From Streptomyces niveus (GTDB taxonomy: Bacteria > Actinomycetota > Actinomycetes > Streptomycetales > Streptomycetaceae), in NCBI RefSeq assembly GCF_002009175.1, contig NZ_CP018047.1, positions 1,240,001 to 1,304,000 on the forward strand: DNA of 64,000 nucleotides. Reading direction: 5' to 3'. The notes under the pieces were generated by a model. That model was not told where the DNA came from. It searched no databases and saw only the letters and a program-made list of their open reading frames with translations. Of the stretch, positions 44,205 to 52,808 are shown piece after piece. The translations under genes were made by a program, and so were the position numbers. Numbering within the stretch: the stretch's first letter is position 1; each line of letters starts with the position of its first letter.

Positions 44205-44428
44205 CGGGCACTTCAAGCCCGTCCGGCGATTGAGGACACCCCCCGTTGCGGCGAATCCCTTCCAGCCGCCCGCCCGGCTCTTCAAGCCGTCCGGCGATTG
44301 AGGACACACCAGCGACCAGGCGCGCCGCACGGGCGCCACGTCCGGCCGGCCTTTCAAGCCCGTCCGGCGATTGAGGACACCGCCCGTTGCGGGGGAACCT
44401 ATTCAGCCCGTCCGGCGATTGAGGACGA
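44205..44428 (+). repeat. Cluster of four GTCCGGCGATTGAGGAC repeats
   Basis: Direct copies of the 17-base core begin at 44221, 44289, 44362 and 44410, mostly preceded by TTCAAGCC or TTCAGCCC. Spacers differ in length (51, 56 and 31 bases) and sequence. The same core recurs near 63.8 kb. With the tandem hairpins this fills the 469-bp gap after the macro-domain gene; no gene is seen there before the RidA fragment. Confidence 0.9.
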
Positions 44429-44517
44429 ACCGGCAGCCGGGCGAGCCCGGGCGCACCCCTCGCCCCGCCGGGAAAAGCCCTCGTCCCCACACGGCCGCCT
44501 CCGCGAGGATGGCCCGC

Positions 44518-44622
44518 ATGAGTCGACCCACCCACTCCCCCGCCGCCCAGGTGGCCGCGCTGTTCCGGCCCGAACTGCTCGTCGAGATCGAGGCGTTCGC
44601 GATCGTCGCCAAGGACGCCTGA
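44518..44622 (+). pseudogene. RidA-family C-terminal fragment
   Basis: A 34-residue frame, MSRPTHSPAAQVAALFRPEL and on to LVEIEAFAIVAKDA, matching the last part of RidA/YjgF-type imine deaminases, which end in a strand like VAALxRPELLVEIEA. The first three quarters of the protein are missing; the preceding DNA is the repeat cluster. GAGG lies nine bases before the ATG, so a short peptide could still be made. The gap to the GNAT start is three bases. Confidence 0.55.
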
Positions 44623-44625
44623 CCC

Positions 44626-45156
44626 ATGGCCGCCCCCCTCGTCCGCGCCATGACCGCCGACGACTGCGACGCCGTCGCCACCGTGCGAATCGGCGGCTGG
44701 CGATGGGCGTACGCCGGTTTGATACCGCGGGCCCATCTCGACGCGATGAGCGTCGAGGAGGACGCGGCCCGCCGGCGCACCCTCCTCGCCGAGGGCGACG
44801 GCCGCGTGGTCAACGTCGTGGCGGAGCGCGACGGCCAGGTGGTCGGCTGGGGCTGCCTCGGCCCGTGCCGCGACACGGACGCACCCGACGGCGCGGGTGA
44901 GCTGTACGCGCTGTACGTACGCCCCGACCACGTTTCGACCGGCGTCGGCCGGAGCCTGCTGGACACCCTGCTGGAGCGCGGTACGGCGAACGGCCACTCC
45001 CCCCTCCTCCTCTGGGTCCTGAAGGAGAACCACCGCGCCCGCCGGTTCTACGAAAAGGCCGGATTCAGACCCGACGGTGCCGAGGAGCCCTTCGAGGTCG
45101 GAGGGGTCGTCGTGCCCGAGGTGCGTTACGTGCGCGCCCTCACCCGAGGCGTCTGA
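44626..45156 (+). CDS. GNAT family N-acetyltransferase
   Basis: A 176-residue acetyltransferase. RAMTADDCDAVATVRIGGWRWAYAGLIP is the common N-terminal helix pair; the acetyl-CoA loop is VRPDHVSTGVGRSLLDTLLE (Ser-Thr-Gly-Val-Gly) and NHRARRFYEKAGFRPDG is the end of the fold. The substrate is unknown. It directly follows the RidA fragment and its 3' end overlaps the convergent HEAT-repeat gene by 17 bp. Confidence 0.9.
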   Translation: MAAPLVRAMTADDCDAVATVRIGGWRWAYAGLIPRAHLDAMSVEEDAARRRTLLAEGDGRVVNVVAERDGQVVGWGCLGPCRDTDAPDGAGELYALYVRPDHVSTGVGRSLLDTLLERGTANGHSPLLLWVLKENHRARRFYEKAGFRPDGAEEPFEVGGVVVPEVRYVRALTRGV

Positions 45157-45799
45157 GCGCCTCCGACGCGGCGGCGGACAGGCGGGGGTGCGCGCGGGCG
45201 TTGCGGAGCAGGGGCAGGGCGCGGCGGTCGCCGAGGCGCCCGAGGCCCTCCACGCACGCGAGCGCCACCCGCCAGTGGGTCTCGTTCGGCGCGAGCAGCC
45301 GCTCCAGGGTGGCGATCAGGGCCGGTACGGACTCCGGCGCCCGCAGATCGGCCAGCAGCCGTACCGGGTGGAGCGCGTACGCGGTGCGCAGCACGTTGGT
45401 GGCGAGCGCGGCGGCGGCGCGCGGTGTACGGGGGTCGCCGAGTACGGCCAGCGCGTGGGAGGCCGACAGACAGCGCTGGGCGTCGCGGTGGTTGAGGAGC
45501 AGCACCAGCGTCTCGAACGCCCGCCGGTCGCCCGCGCAGCCCAGCCGGAAGGCGGCGATCTCCCGTGCCCACAGGGGGTGTTGGGGGGCGACGAGGACGT
45601 CCGCCAGTTCCTCGTGGTCCTCGGTGGCGATAAGCCGCCGGTACGTGGCCGAGTCGCCGGACTCGTCCCGTACCCGGTCGGCGAGCACGCGTGATTCCTC
45701 CTCGGTCACGGCCCGTTCCGCACGGGGCCCGATCACTCCCGCCGCCTCGGCCACCCCCGCCACATCCGCAGGCCCTGCCTGACGTTCCAGCTCGTTCAT
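45140..45799 (-). CDS. HEAT-repeat protein
   Basis: A 219-residue all-helical protein with several HEAT-like units from about residue 55: HEELADVLVAPQHPLWAREI, DRRAFETLVLLLNHRDAQRC, LSASHALAVLGDPRTPRAAA, and HWRVALACVEGLGRLGDRRA. These form a protein- or lyase-type solenoid scaffold. No active site is visible. I set the start at ATG 45799 although the ribosome binding site is weak; the frame is open 32 codons further. Confidence 0.78.
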   Translation of the reverse strand: MNELERQAGPADVAGVAEAAGVIGPRAERAVTEEESRVLADRVRDESGDSATYRRLIATEDHEELADVLVAPQHPLWAREIAAFRLGCAGDRRAFETLVLLLNHRDAQRCLSASHALAVLGDPRTPRAAAALATNVLRTAYALHPVRLLADLRAPESVPALIATLERLLAPNETHWRVALACVEGLGRLGDRRALPLLRNARAHPRLSAAASEALRRLG

Positions 45800-46182
45800 G
45801 CCGGGCAGGGTATCCGCGCTCCGTGTCCGGCAGGACGCTCTGCGTGACCGTCCGGCGCCGGAACGGCCGGTTTCCGCCGGTGACGCACCGCACATCTCCC
45901 CAGGGCTGGCGCGCTCGTTACTCGCCGGTTAATCTCAAGTGAGCGGGAAACCCCCGCGGCTCCCGGTGGCCTGGTGACGCAGCCACCGTGAGTGCCCGTC
46001 GGTTCGGCACACGCACGGCGCGACTCGGGACAGGGTCCGCCGACTCCTCACTCCGACATCCACGACGCCCGCGCGGCGCGCCCCACTCACGTGGTGCGGC
46101 GGCCCCGGCGCACGGCACATGGCAACGGCATCGCGCCGCCTGTCCCCCTCTTCAGTCGTCACTCATCCCCTGGAGTCCCGTG
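45800..46182. promoter_or_regulatory. Intergenic region between HEAT-repeat gene and 3HCDH gene
   Basis: About 380 bp with no supported gene. It must hold divergent promoters for the HEAT-repeat and dehydrogenase genes. TTACTCGCCGGTTAA at 45918-45932 is an imperfect palindrome in a relatively AT-rich patch and may be an operator. Confidence 0.5.
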
Positions 46183-47973
46183 ATGGACATCCCTCTCTCC
46201 ACCATCGCCGTCGTCGGCCTCGGCACGATGGGGACCGGTATCTCCGAGGTCCTCGCCCGCGCCGGCCGCGAGGTCATCGGCATCGACATAGACGAGATCG
46301 CCACCGCCCACGCGGTCGCCGCGCTCGAAGCCTCCACGGCCCGTGCCGTGGAGCGCGGGCGGGTCACCGAGGAGGAGCGGCGCGGGATGCTCGCCCGGTT
46401 CCGTACATTCACCGACCTCCAGGCCGCCGCGGACGCCGATCTCGTCATCGAGGTCGTCCCCGAGTCGTACGAGATCAAGCAGCAGGTCTTCCGCGCGCTG
46501 GACGGGATCGTCTCTCCCGGCACGATCCTGGCGACCGGCACGAACGCGCTGTCGGTGACCCGGCTCGCCGCCGACTCCGCGCATCCGGAGCGCGTGCTCG
46601 GCATGCACTTCTTCAACCCGGCCCCGGCGATGAAGCTGGTCGAGGTCGTGTCGTCGGTGCTGACCGCGCCGACGGCCGTCACCGCCGTCACCGCGCTGGC
46701 GCGTGAGCTGGGCAAGGAGCCCGTCGCCGTGGGCGACCGGCCCGGTTTCGTCGCCGACGGGCTGCTCTTCGGCTATCTGAACCAGGCCGCCGCGATGTAC
46801 GAGGCGAAGTACGCGTCGCGCGAGGACATCGACGCCGCGATGCGGCTCGGCTGCGGTCTGCCGATGGGCCCGCTGGCGCTGCTCGACCTGATCGGCGTCG
46901 ACACCGCCCGTACGGTCCTGGAGGCGATGTACGCGGCGTCCCGCGACCGGCTGCACGCTCCGGCGCCGATCCTGCGGCAGCTCAGCGAGGCCGGGCTCAC
47001 CGGCCGTAAGTCGGGTCGCGGCTTCTACACGTACGAGGAGCCGGGCAGCGGCACCGTGGTGCGCGACGCGCTGACCCCGCTGGACGACGGGCGCGGCGGC
47101 GGGAGCGGGCGGCCGGCGGTCCGGTCGGTCGGTGTCGCGGGCTCGGGAACGATGGCGAGCGGGATCGCCGAGGTCTTCGCCAAGGCGGGTTACGTCGTGG
47201 TGCTCGCCGCCCGCAGCCAGGAGAAGGCGGACGCGGCCAAGGCGCGGATCGCCAAGTCCCTGGGCCGCTCCGTCGACAAGGGGCGGCTGACCGGGGAGGC
47301 GCGCGACGACGCCCTGGCGCTGATCACACCGGCCGGTTCGCTCGACGCGTTCGACGACGTCGATCTCGCGGTCGAGGCGGTGGCCGAGGACCTGGAGGTC
47401 AAGCGCCAGCTGTTCGCGGCGCTCGACAAGGTCTGCAAGCCGGGCGCCGTGCTGGCCACCACGACGTCGTCGCTGCCGGTCGTCGCGTGCGCCCGCGCCA
47501 CGACGCGTCCGCGCGATGTGATCGGCATGCACTTCTTCAACCCGGCGCCCGCGATGAAGCTGGTGGAGGTGGTCCGTACCGTCCTGACGTCGGACGAGGC
47601 GCACGCCACGGTCCGCGAGGTGTGCGCGACGATCCGCAAGCACCCGGTGGACTGCGGCGACCGGGCCGGGTTCATCGTGAACGCGCTGCTGTTCCCGTAT
47701 CTGAACAACGCGGTGAAGATGGTCCAGGAGCACTACGCGACGCTGGACGACATCGACGCCGCGATGAAGCTGGGCGGCGGCTATCCGATGGGCCCGTTCG
47801 AACTCCTGGACGTGGTCGGTCTCGATGTCTCGCTGGCCATCGAGAAGGTCCTGCACCGCGAGTTCCGCGACCCGGGGCTGGCACCGGCGCCCCTGCTGGA
47901 ACACCTGGTGGCGGCGGGCTGCCTGGGCCGTAAGACGGGACGCGGCTTCCGCGAGTACGCGGCGCGGCGCTGA
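46183..47973 (+). CDS. Duplicated 3-hydroxyacyl-CoA dehydrogenase
   Basis: A 596-residue NAD-dependent 3-hydroxyacyl-CoA (3-hydroxybutyryl-CoA type) dehydrogenase made of two full copies, residues 1-287 and about 305-596. Both have an NAD-binding start (AVVGLGTMGTGI; GVAGSGTMASGI) and the block MHFFNPAPAMKLVEVV with the catalytic His. Copy two keeps the Ser and Asn of the active site (TTTSSL, GFIVNALL); copy one has TGTNAL and GFVADGLL. GGAG seven bases before ATG 46183 sets the start. It precedes the ethylmalonyl-CoA genes and could supply crotonyl-CoA with an enoyl hydratase. Confidence 0.92.
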   Translation: MDIPLSTIAVVGLGTMGTGISEVLARAGREVIGIDIDEIATAHAVAALEASTARAVERGRVTEEERRGMLARFRTFTDLQAAADADLVIEVVPESYEIKQQVFRALDGIVSPGTILATGTNALSVTRLAADSAHPERVLGMHFFNPAPAMKLVEVVSSVLTAPTAVTAVTALARELGKEPVAVGDRPGFVADGLLFGYLNQAAAMYEAKYASREDIDAAMRLGCGLPMGPLALLDLIGVDTARTVLEAMYAASRDRLHAPAPILRQLSEAGLTGRKSGRGFYTYEEPGSGTVVRDALTPLDDGRGGGSGRPAVRSVGVAGSGTMASGIAEVFAKAGYVVVLAARSQEKADAAKARIAKSLGRSVDKGRLTGEARDDALALITPAGSLDAFDDVDLAVEAVAEDLEVKRQLFAALDKVCKPGAVLATTTSSLPVVACARATTRPRDVIGMHFFNPAPAMKLVEVVRTVLTSDEAHATVREVCATIRKHPVDCGDRAGFIVNALLFPYLNNAVKMVQEHYATLDDIDAAMKLGGGYPMGPFELLDVVGLDVSLAIEKVLHREFRDPGLAPAPLLEHLVAAGCLGRKTGRGFREYAARR

Positions 47974-48089
47974 GAGACCCGTCGTGACCGTGTCCTGTAC
48001 CCGGTCGCCGGGCGGGCCGCCTTTCGCGGCCCGTCCCGGCACGGCCCCCACGGGCGCGCCCTCCTGCGCGGATGCAGTACGTTCGGGTC

Positions 48090-48911
48090 ATGGCTCAGCC
48101 CGCTGACTCCGCCCGACGGCCCGCCCGTACGAACACCACTGCCGACGCGCCGGAGAGCGCGGCGGGCGGCCGCGCGGCGGCACAGCGGCTGAAGATGCGC
48201 CGGGAGCTGTCGGCGGCTGCGATGGAGCTGTTCTCCACCAAGGGGTACGAGGCGACGACCGTCGACGAGATCGCCGCGGCGGCCGGGGTCGCGCGCCGGA
48301 CGTTCTTCCGGCACTTCCGTTCCAAGGAAGAGGCGATCTTCCCGGACCACGACGACACCCTGGTCCGCGCGGAAGCGGTCCTGAACGCGGCGCCGGCGCA
48401 CGAGCACCCCCTCGACACCGTGTGCCGGGGCATCAAGGAAGTCATGCGGATGTACGCGGCTTCCCCGACCCTCTCCGTGGCGCGCTACCAGCTCACCCGC
48501 GAGGTGCCCACGCTGCGCGAGGCCGAGATCGCCTCGGTGGCCCGCTACGAGCGGCTGTTCACCCGTTATCTGCTGGGCCACTTCGACGAGCACGACCACC
48601 CCGACGGCAACGACGACCCGCTGCTGGCCGAGGTGGCCGCCTCCGCCGTCGTCACCGCGCACAACCATGTGCTGCGCCGCTGGCTGCGGGCGGACGGCCA
48701 GGGCGACGTGGAGACCCAGCTCGACCACGCCTTCGCGATCGTCCGCGACACCTTCGGCTCGGGCATCGGCGCGGGCCGGACCATGGGCGGCGGCGCGACT
48801 CCCGCCGCCACGGTGAGCACGAGCGGCGAGGTGCTGGTCGCGGTGGCCCGTACCGACGCGCCGCTTGACGAGGTCATGCGCACGATCAAGCAGGCACTGG
48901 GCAACCGCTGA
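48090..48911 (+). CDS. TetR family transcriptional regulator
   Basis: A 273-residue repressor. After a 30-residue Ala/Arg lead comes the helix-turn-helix (MELFSTKGYEATTVDEIAAAAGVARRTFFRHFRSK in pieces: TVDEIAAAAGVARRTFFRHF), then a long helical ligand domain. It lies between the hydroxyacyl-CoA dehydrogenase and ccrA on the same strand and is the obvious candidate to control the acyl-CoA pathway. TACGTT six bases before ATG 48090 suggests a leaderless transcript from its own promoter. Confidence 0.9.
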   Translation: MAQPADSARRPARTNTTADAPESAAGGRAAAQRLKMRRELSAAAMELFSTKGYEATTVDEIAAAAGVARRTFFRHFRSKEEAIFPDHDDTLVRAEAVLNAAPAHEHPLDTVCRGIKEVMRMYAASPTLSVARYQLTREVPTLREAEIASVARYERLFTRYLLGHFDEHDHPDGNDDPLLAEVAASAVVTAHNHVLRRWLRADGQGDVETQLDHAFAIVRDTFGSGIGAGRTMGGGATPAATVSTSGEVLVAVARTDAPLDEVMRTIKQALGNR

Positions 48912-49417
48912 CCGCACCGCCCGCCCCTGCTTCCGTGACAGGCGGGCCGGGGTGGCACGGCCCGCGCCACCCGACGTACCGCCGCCCCGCTCCCGCCCTC
49001 TCGTGAAGTTCCCGTACAAACGGGTACGGTCCGGGCCCCTCTCCGCACGCTGAGTCGCCACCCACTCACCCCTCGTGATCCCATGGCGCTCATGCGTGTC
49101 CGCCGGATGACAACTGAGAGAAATTGTTGGCACGCAGTGCCTTGTCCAACGACACGGCGTGCCATACGTTGTGTATGTCCGGGCAGCCGGCGTACCGGGA
49201 CCTCTCGTGCGCCGACTGTCCCCGCGAGCCACCCGGCCCGTGTGCCCGGACGCCTGCGTCACAGGCATCCCACGCGCCCACCCGGCGCCGCCGAGCACCG
49301 CCACGCGCCGAACCGACGGCACACCTCCACCGCACCACGCGCACAGCGCGACCCGTTGTCCCATCCCTCAGGGACCTGTTCAGCGTTCCCGCAACACGCT
49401 TCGCCGGAGGCCACATC
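48912..49417 (+). promoter_or_regulatory. Regulatory region upstream of ccrA
   Basis: About 500 bp without a supported gene. A GC stem-loop at 48942-48965 (GCGGGCC/GGCCCGC) may end the tetR transcript. CCCGT-ACAA-ACGGG lies at 49011-49024. GGCAC-GCA-GTGCC at 49129-49141 directly precedes a promoter-like pair: TTGTCC (49142-49147), 17 bases, TACGTT (49165-49170). This would leave a leader of about 240 bases before ccrA. Confidence 0.6.
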
Positions 49418-50755
49418 GTGAAGGACATCCTGGACGCCATCCAGTCGCCGGAGAGCACGTCCGCCGACTTCGCCGCACTGCCCCTGCCCGAGACGTACCG
49501 GGCGGTGACCGTGCACAAGGACGAGACCGAGATGTTCGCCGGTCTCGAATCGAGCGAGAAGGACCCGCGCAAGTCGCTCCACGTCGACGACGTGCCGGTG
49601 CCCGAACTCGGGCCCGGCGAGGCCCTGGTGGCCGTCATGGCCAGCTCGGTCAACTACAACTCCGTCTGGACCTCGATCTTCGAGCCGATGTCGACCTTCG
49701 GCTTCCTGGAGCGCTACGGCAAGCTCAGCGAGCTGTCCAGGCGCCATGACCTGCCGTACCACGTCATCGGCTCCGACCTGGCCGGGGTCGTGCTGCGCAC
49801 CGGTCCCGGAGTGAACACCTGGCAGCCCGGCGACGAGGTCGTCGCGCACTGTCTCTCCGTCGAGTTGGAGAGTTCGGACGGGCACAACGACACGATGCTC
49901 GACCCCGAACAGCGCATCTGGGGCTTCGAGACCAACTTCGGCGGCCTGGCGGAGATCGCGCTCGTCAAGTCCAACCAGCTGATGCCCAAGGCGAAGCATC
50001 TGACCTGGGAGGAGGCGGCGGCCCCCGGTCTGGTCAACTCCACCGCGTACCGCCAGTTGGTGTCGCGCAACGGCGCCGGGATGAAGCAGGGCGACAACGT
50101 GCTGATCTGGGGGGCGAGCGGCGGACTCGGCTCGTACGCGACGCAGTTCGCGCTCGCCGGCGGCGCCAACCCGGTCTGTGTGGTCTCCAGCGACCACAAG
50201 GCCGAGATCTGCCGGCGCATGGGCGCCGAGGCGATCATCGACCGTACCGCCGAGGACTACCGGTTCTGGGAGGACCCGCACCACCAGAACCCGCGCGAGT
50301 GGAAGCGGTTCGGCAAGCGCATCCGTGAACTCACCGGCGGCGAGGACGTCGACATCGTCTTCGAGCACCCGGGCCGTGAGACCTTCGGCGCCAGCGTCTA
50401 CGTCACGCGCAAGGGCGGCACGATCGTCACCTGCGCGTCGACGTCCGGCTACACGCACGAGTACGACAACCGCTATCTGTGGATGTCGCTGAAGCGGATC
50501 GTGGGCTCGCACTTCGCCAACTACCGCGAGGCGTGGGAGGCCAACCGGCTCGTCGGCAAGGGCAAGATCCACCCGACGCTGTCGAAGGTGTACGCCCTGG
50601 AGGAGACCGGCCAGGCCGCGTACGACGTCCACAGCAACCGGCACCAGGGCAAGGTCGGCGTCCTCGCGCTGGCACCCCGCGAGGGGCTGGGGGTAAGTGA
50701 CCCGGCGACCCGTGAACGGCACATCGACGCCATCAACCGCTTCCGGGACGTGTGA
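49418..50755 (+). CDS. ccrA: Crotonyl-CoA carboxylase/reductase
   Basis: A 445-residue NADPH-dependent enoyl-CoA carboxylase/reductase (medium-chain reductase fold) that turns crotonyl-CoA and CO2 into ethylmalonyl-CoA, the key step of the ethylmalonyl-CoA pathway and a source of polyketide extender units. The NADPH motif is GASGGLGSYA. The CO2-site residues that I recall for the Kitasatospora enzyme all fall at the same numbers: Asn81 (VNYNS), Phe170-Glu171 (WGFETN) and His365 (GSHFAN). The GTG start follows GGAGG at seven bases. It is the first gene of a five-gene pathway series. Confidence 0.96.
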   Translation: MKDILDAIQSPESTSADFAALPLPETYRAVTVHKDETEMFAGLESSEKDPRKSLHVDDVPVPELGPGEALVAVMASSVNYNSVWTSIFEPMSTFGFLERYGKLSELSRRHDLPYHVIGSDLAGVVLRTGPGVNTWQPGDEVVAHCLSVELESSDGHNDTMLDPEQRIWGFETNFGGLAEIALVKSNQLMPKAKHLTWEEAAAPGLVNSTAYRQLVSRNGAGMKQGDNVLIWGASGGLGSYATQFALAGGANPVCVVSSDHKAEICRRMGAEAIIDRTAEDYRFWEDPHHQNPREWKRFGKRIRELTGGEDVDIVFEHPGRETFGASVYVTRKGGTIVTCASTSGYTHEYDNRYLWMSLKRIVGSHFANYREAWEANRLVGKGKIHPTLSKVYALEETGQAAYDVHSNRHQGKVGVLALAPREGLGVSDPATRERHIDAINRFRDV

Positions 50756-50756
50756 C

Positions 50757-52808
50757 ATGCCGGAAGCGGAACGGGCAGCCGAACGGGAAGCGGACGGCGG
50801 CAGGCGCCCGAAGGACCGGCCGTGGCTCATGCGGACGTACGCCGGCCACTCGACCGCCGAGGCGTCCAACGAGCTGTACCGGAACAACCTGGCCAAGGGC
50901 CAGACCGGGCTCTCCGTCGCCTTCGACCTGCCGACACAGACGGGTTACGACCCCGACCACGTCCTGGCGCGTGGCGAAGTCGGCCGGGTCGGTGTCCCCG
51001 TCTCCCATCTCGGCGACATGCGGCGGCTGTTCCAGGACATCCCGCTCGCCCGGACGAACACGTCGATGACCATCAACGCGACCGCGATGTGGCTGCTGGC
51101 GCTCTACCAGGTGGTCGCCGAGGAGCAGGGCGCGGACAGCGACCTGCTCCAGGGGACGACGCAGAACGACATCGTGAAGGAGTACCTGTCACGGGGGACG
51201 CACGTCTTCCCGCCGGTGCCCTCGCTGCGGCTGACCACCGACATGATCACGTACACCGTGGCGCACATCCCCCGGTGGAACCCGATCAACATCTGCAGCT
51301 ACCACCTCCAGGAGGCGGGGGCGACCCCGGTCCAGGAGATCGCGTACGCGATGTCGACGGCGGTCGCCGTGCTGGACGCGGTGCGCGACAGCGGGCAGGT
51401 GCCGGCCGAGCGGTTCGGTGACGTGGTCGCCCGGATCTCGTTCTTCGTGAACGCCGGGGTGCGCTTCGTCGAGGAGATGTGCAAGATGCGCGCCTTCGGC
51501 CGCATCTGGGACCAGGTCACCCGCGAGCGGTACGGGGTGAGCGACGAGAAGCAGCGGCGCTTCCGTTACGGCGTCCAGGTCAACTCCCTGGGGCTGACCG
51601 AGGCGCAGCCGGAGAACAACGTCCAGCGCATCGTGCTGGAGATGCTGGGCGTCACGCTCTCCAAGGACGCCCGCGCCCGCGCCGTACAACTCCCGGCCTG
51701 GAACGAGGCGTTGGGGCTCCCCCGGCCCTGGGACCAGCAGTGGTCGCTGCGCATACAGCAGGTACTCGCCCTGGAGAGCGATCTGTTGGAGTACGAGGAC
51801 ATCTTCGCCGGGTCGCACGTCGTGGAGGCGAAGGTGACCTCCCTCGTCGAGGACTCGCTGGCGGAGATGGCGCGCATCGAGGAGATGGGCGGTGTGATGG
51901 CGGCCGTCGAGTCCGGCTATCTGAAGTCGCGGCTGGTCTCGTCGCACGCCGAGCGCCGGGCCCGTATCGAGTCGGGCGAGGAGAGGATCGTCGGCGTCAA
52001 CTGCTTCGAGGCGACCGAGCCCAATCCGCTGACCGCCGATCTGGACACCGCGATCATGACGGTCGACCCGGCCAACGAGGCCCGGGTGGTGGCGGCCCTG
52101 CACGAGTGGCGGGCGGGCCGGGACGAGGTGCGGGTGAGTGAGTCGCTGGCCGCCCTGAAGCGGACCGCGGCCGGCACCGGCAATCTGATGGCGGCGACCG
52201 TGGAGTGCGCGAGGGCCGGTGTCACGACCGGTGAGTGGTCCTGGGCGCTGCGGGACGTGTTCGGCGAGTTCCGGGCGCCGACCGGGGTGGGCGGCGCGCC
52301 GGTCGCGGTCGCCGCGGAGGCGGGGACGCCGCTCCACGCCGTACGGGAGAAGGTGTCCCGTACGGCCGCCGAACTGGGCGCGGGGCGGCTGCGGCTGCTG
52401 GTGGGCAAGCCGGGGCTGGACGGGCACTCCAACGGGGCCGAGCAGATCGCCGTACGGGCGCGGGACGCCGGGTTCGAGGTGGTCTACCAGGGCATCAGGC
52501 TGACGCCCGAACAGATCGTGAGCGCCGCCGTCGCCGAGGACGTGCACTGTGTGGGCCTGTCGATCCTCTCCGGTTCGCACGCCGCGCTGGTCCCTGACGT
52601 GCTCGGCAGGCTGCGGGAGGAGGGGGCCGGGGAGATCCCGGTCGTCGTCGGCGGGATCATCCCGGGCGCCGACGCCGAGGCGCTGCGGGCCGCCGGAGTG
52701 GCCGCCGTCTTCACCCCGAAGGACTTCGGGATCACCGAGATCATCGGCCGTATCGTCGACGAGATCCGTCACGCGAACAAGCTCGAACCCCTGGAGGTCT
52801 CCGCATGA
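50757..52808 (+). CDS. meaA: Ethylmalonyl-CoA mutase (MeaA)
   Basis: A 683-residue adenosylcobalamin mutase converting ethylmalonyl-CoA to methylsuccinyl-CoA. The N-terminal TIM barrel has RTYAGHSTAEASNELYR and AFDLPTQTGYDPDH; the C-terminal B12 domain has KPGLDGHSNGAEQIA with the base-off Asp-x-His-x-x-Gly and VGGIIPGADAEAL. It starts one base after the ccrA stop and ends overlapping the lyase gene by four bases. Methylmalonyl-CoA mutase itself is similar, but the tight ccrA linkage and MeaA-like length point to ethylmalonyl-CoA. Confidence 0.94.
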   Translation: MPEAERAAEREADGGRRPKDRPWLMRTYAGHSTAEASNELYRNNLAKGQTGLSVAFDLPTQTGYDPDHVLARGEVGRVGVPVSHLGDMRRLFQDIPLARTNTSMTINATAMWLLALYQVVAEEQGADSDLLQGTTQNDIVKEYLSRGTHVFPPVPSLRLTTDMITYTVAHIPRWNPINICSYHLQEAGATPVQEIAYAMSTAVAVLDAVRDSGQVPAERFGDVVARISFFVNAGVRFVEEMCKMRAFGRIWDQVTRERYGVSDEKQRRFRYGVQVNSLGLTEAQPENNVQRIVLEMLGVTLSKDARARAVQLPAWNEALGLPRPWDQQWSLRIQQVLALESDLLEYEDIFAGSHVVEAKVTSLVEDSLAEMARIEEMGGVMAAVESGYLKSRLVSSHAERRARIESGEERIVGVNCFEATEPNPLTADLDTAIMTVDPANEARVVAALHEWRAGRDEVRVSESLAALKRTAAGTGNLMAATVECARAGVTTGEWSWALRDVFGEFRAPTGVGGAPVAVAAEAGTPLHAVREKVSRTAAELGAGRLRLLVGKPGLDGHSNGAEQIAVRARDAGFEVVYQGIRLTPEQIVSAAVAEDVHCVGLSILSGSHAALVPDVLGRLREEGAGEIPVVVGGIIPGADAEALRAAGVAAVFTPKDFGITEIIGRIVDEIRHANKLEPLEVSA

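Noticed and set aside
44205..44428. Repeat cluster considered as a CRISPR array
   Set aside because: The core is only 17 bases, spacer lengths differ widely, copies also occur inverted elsewhere, and there are no cas genes.
49011..49024. CCCGT-ACAA-ACGGG as an operator
   Set aside because: Five-base arms of common GC sequence, far from the likely ccrA promoter; too weak to claim alone.
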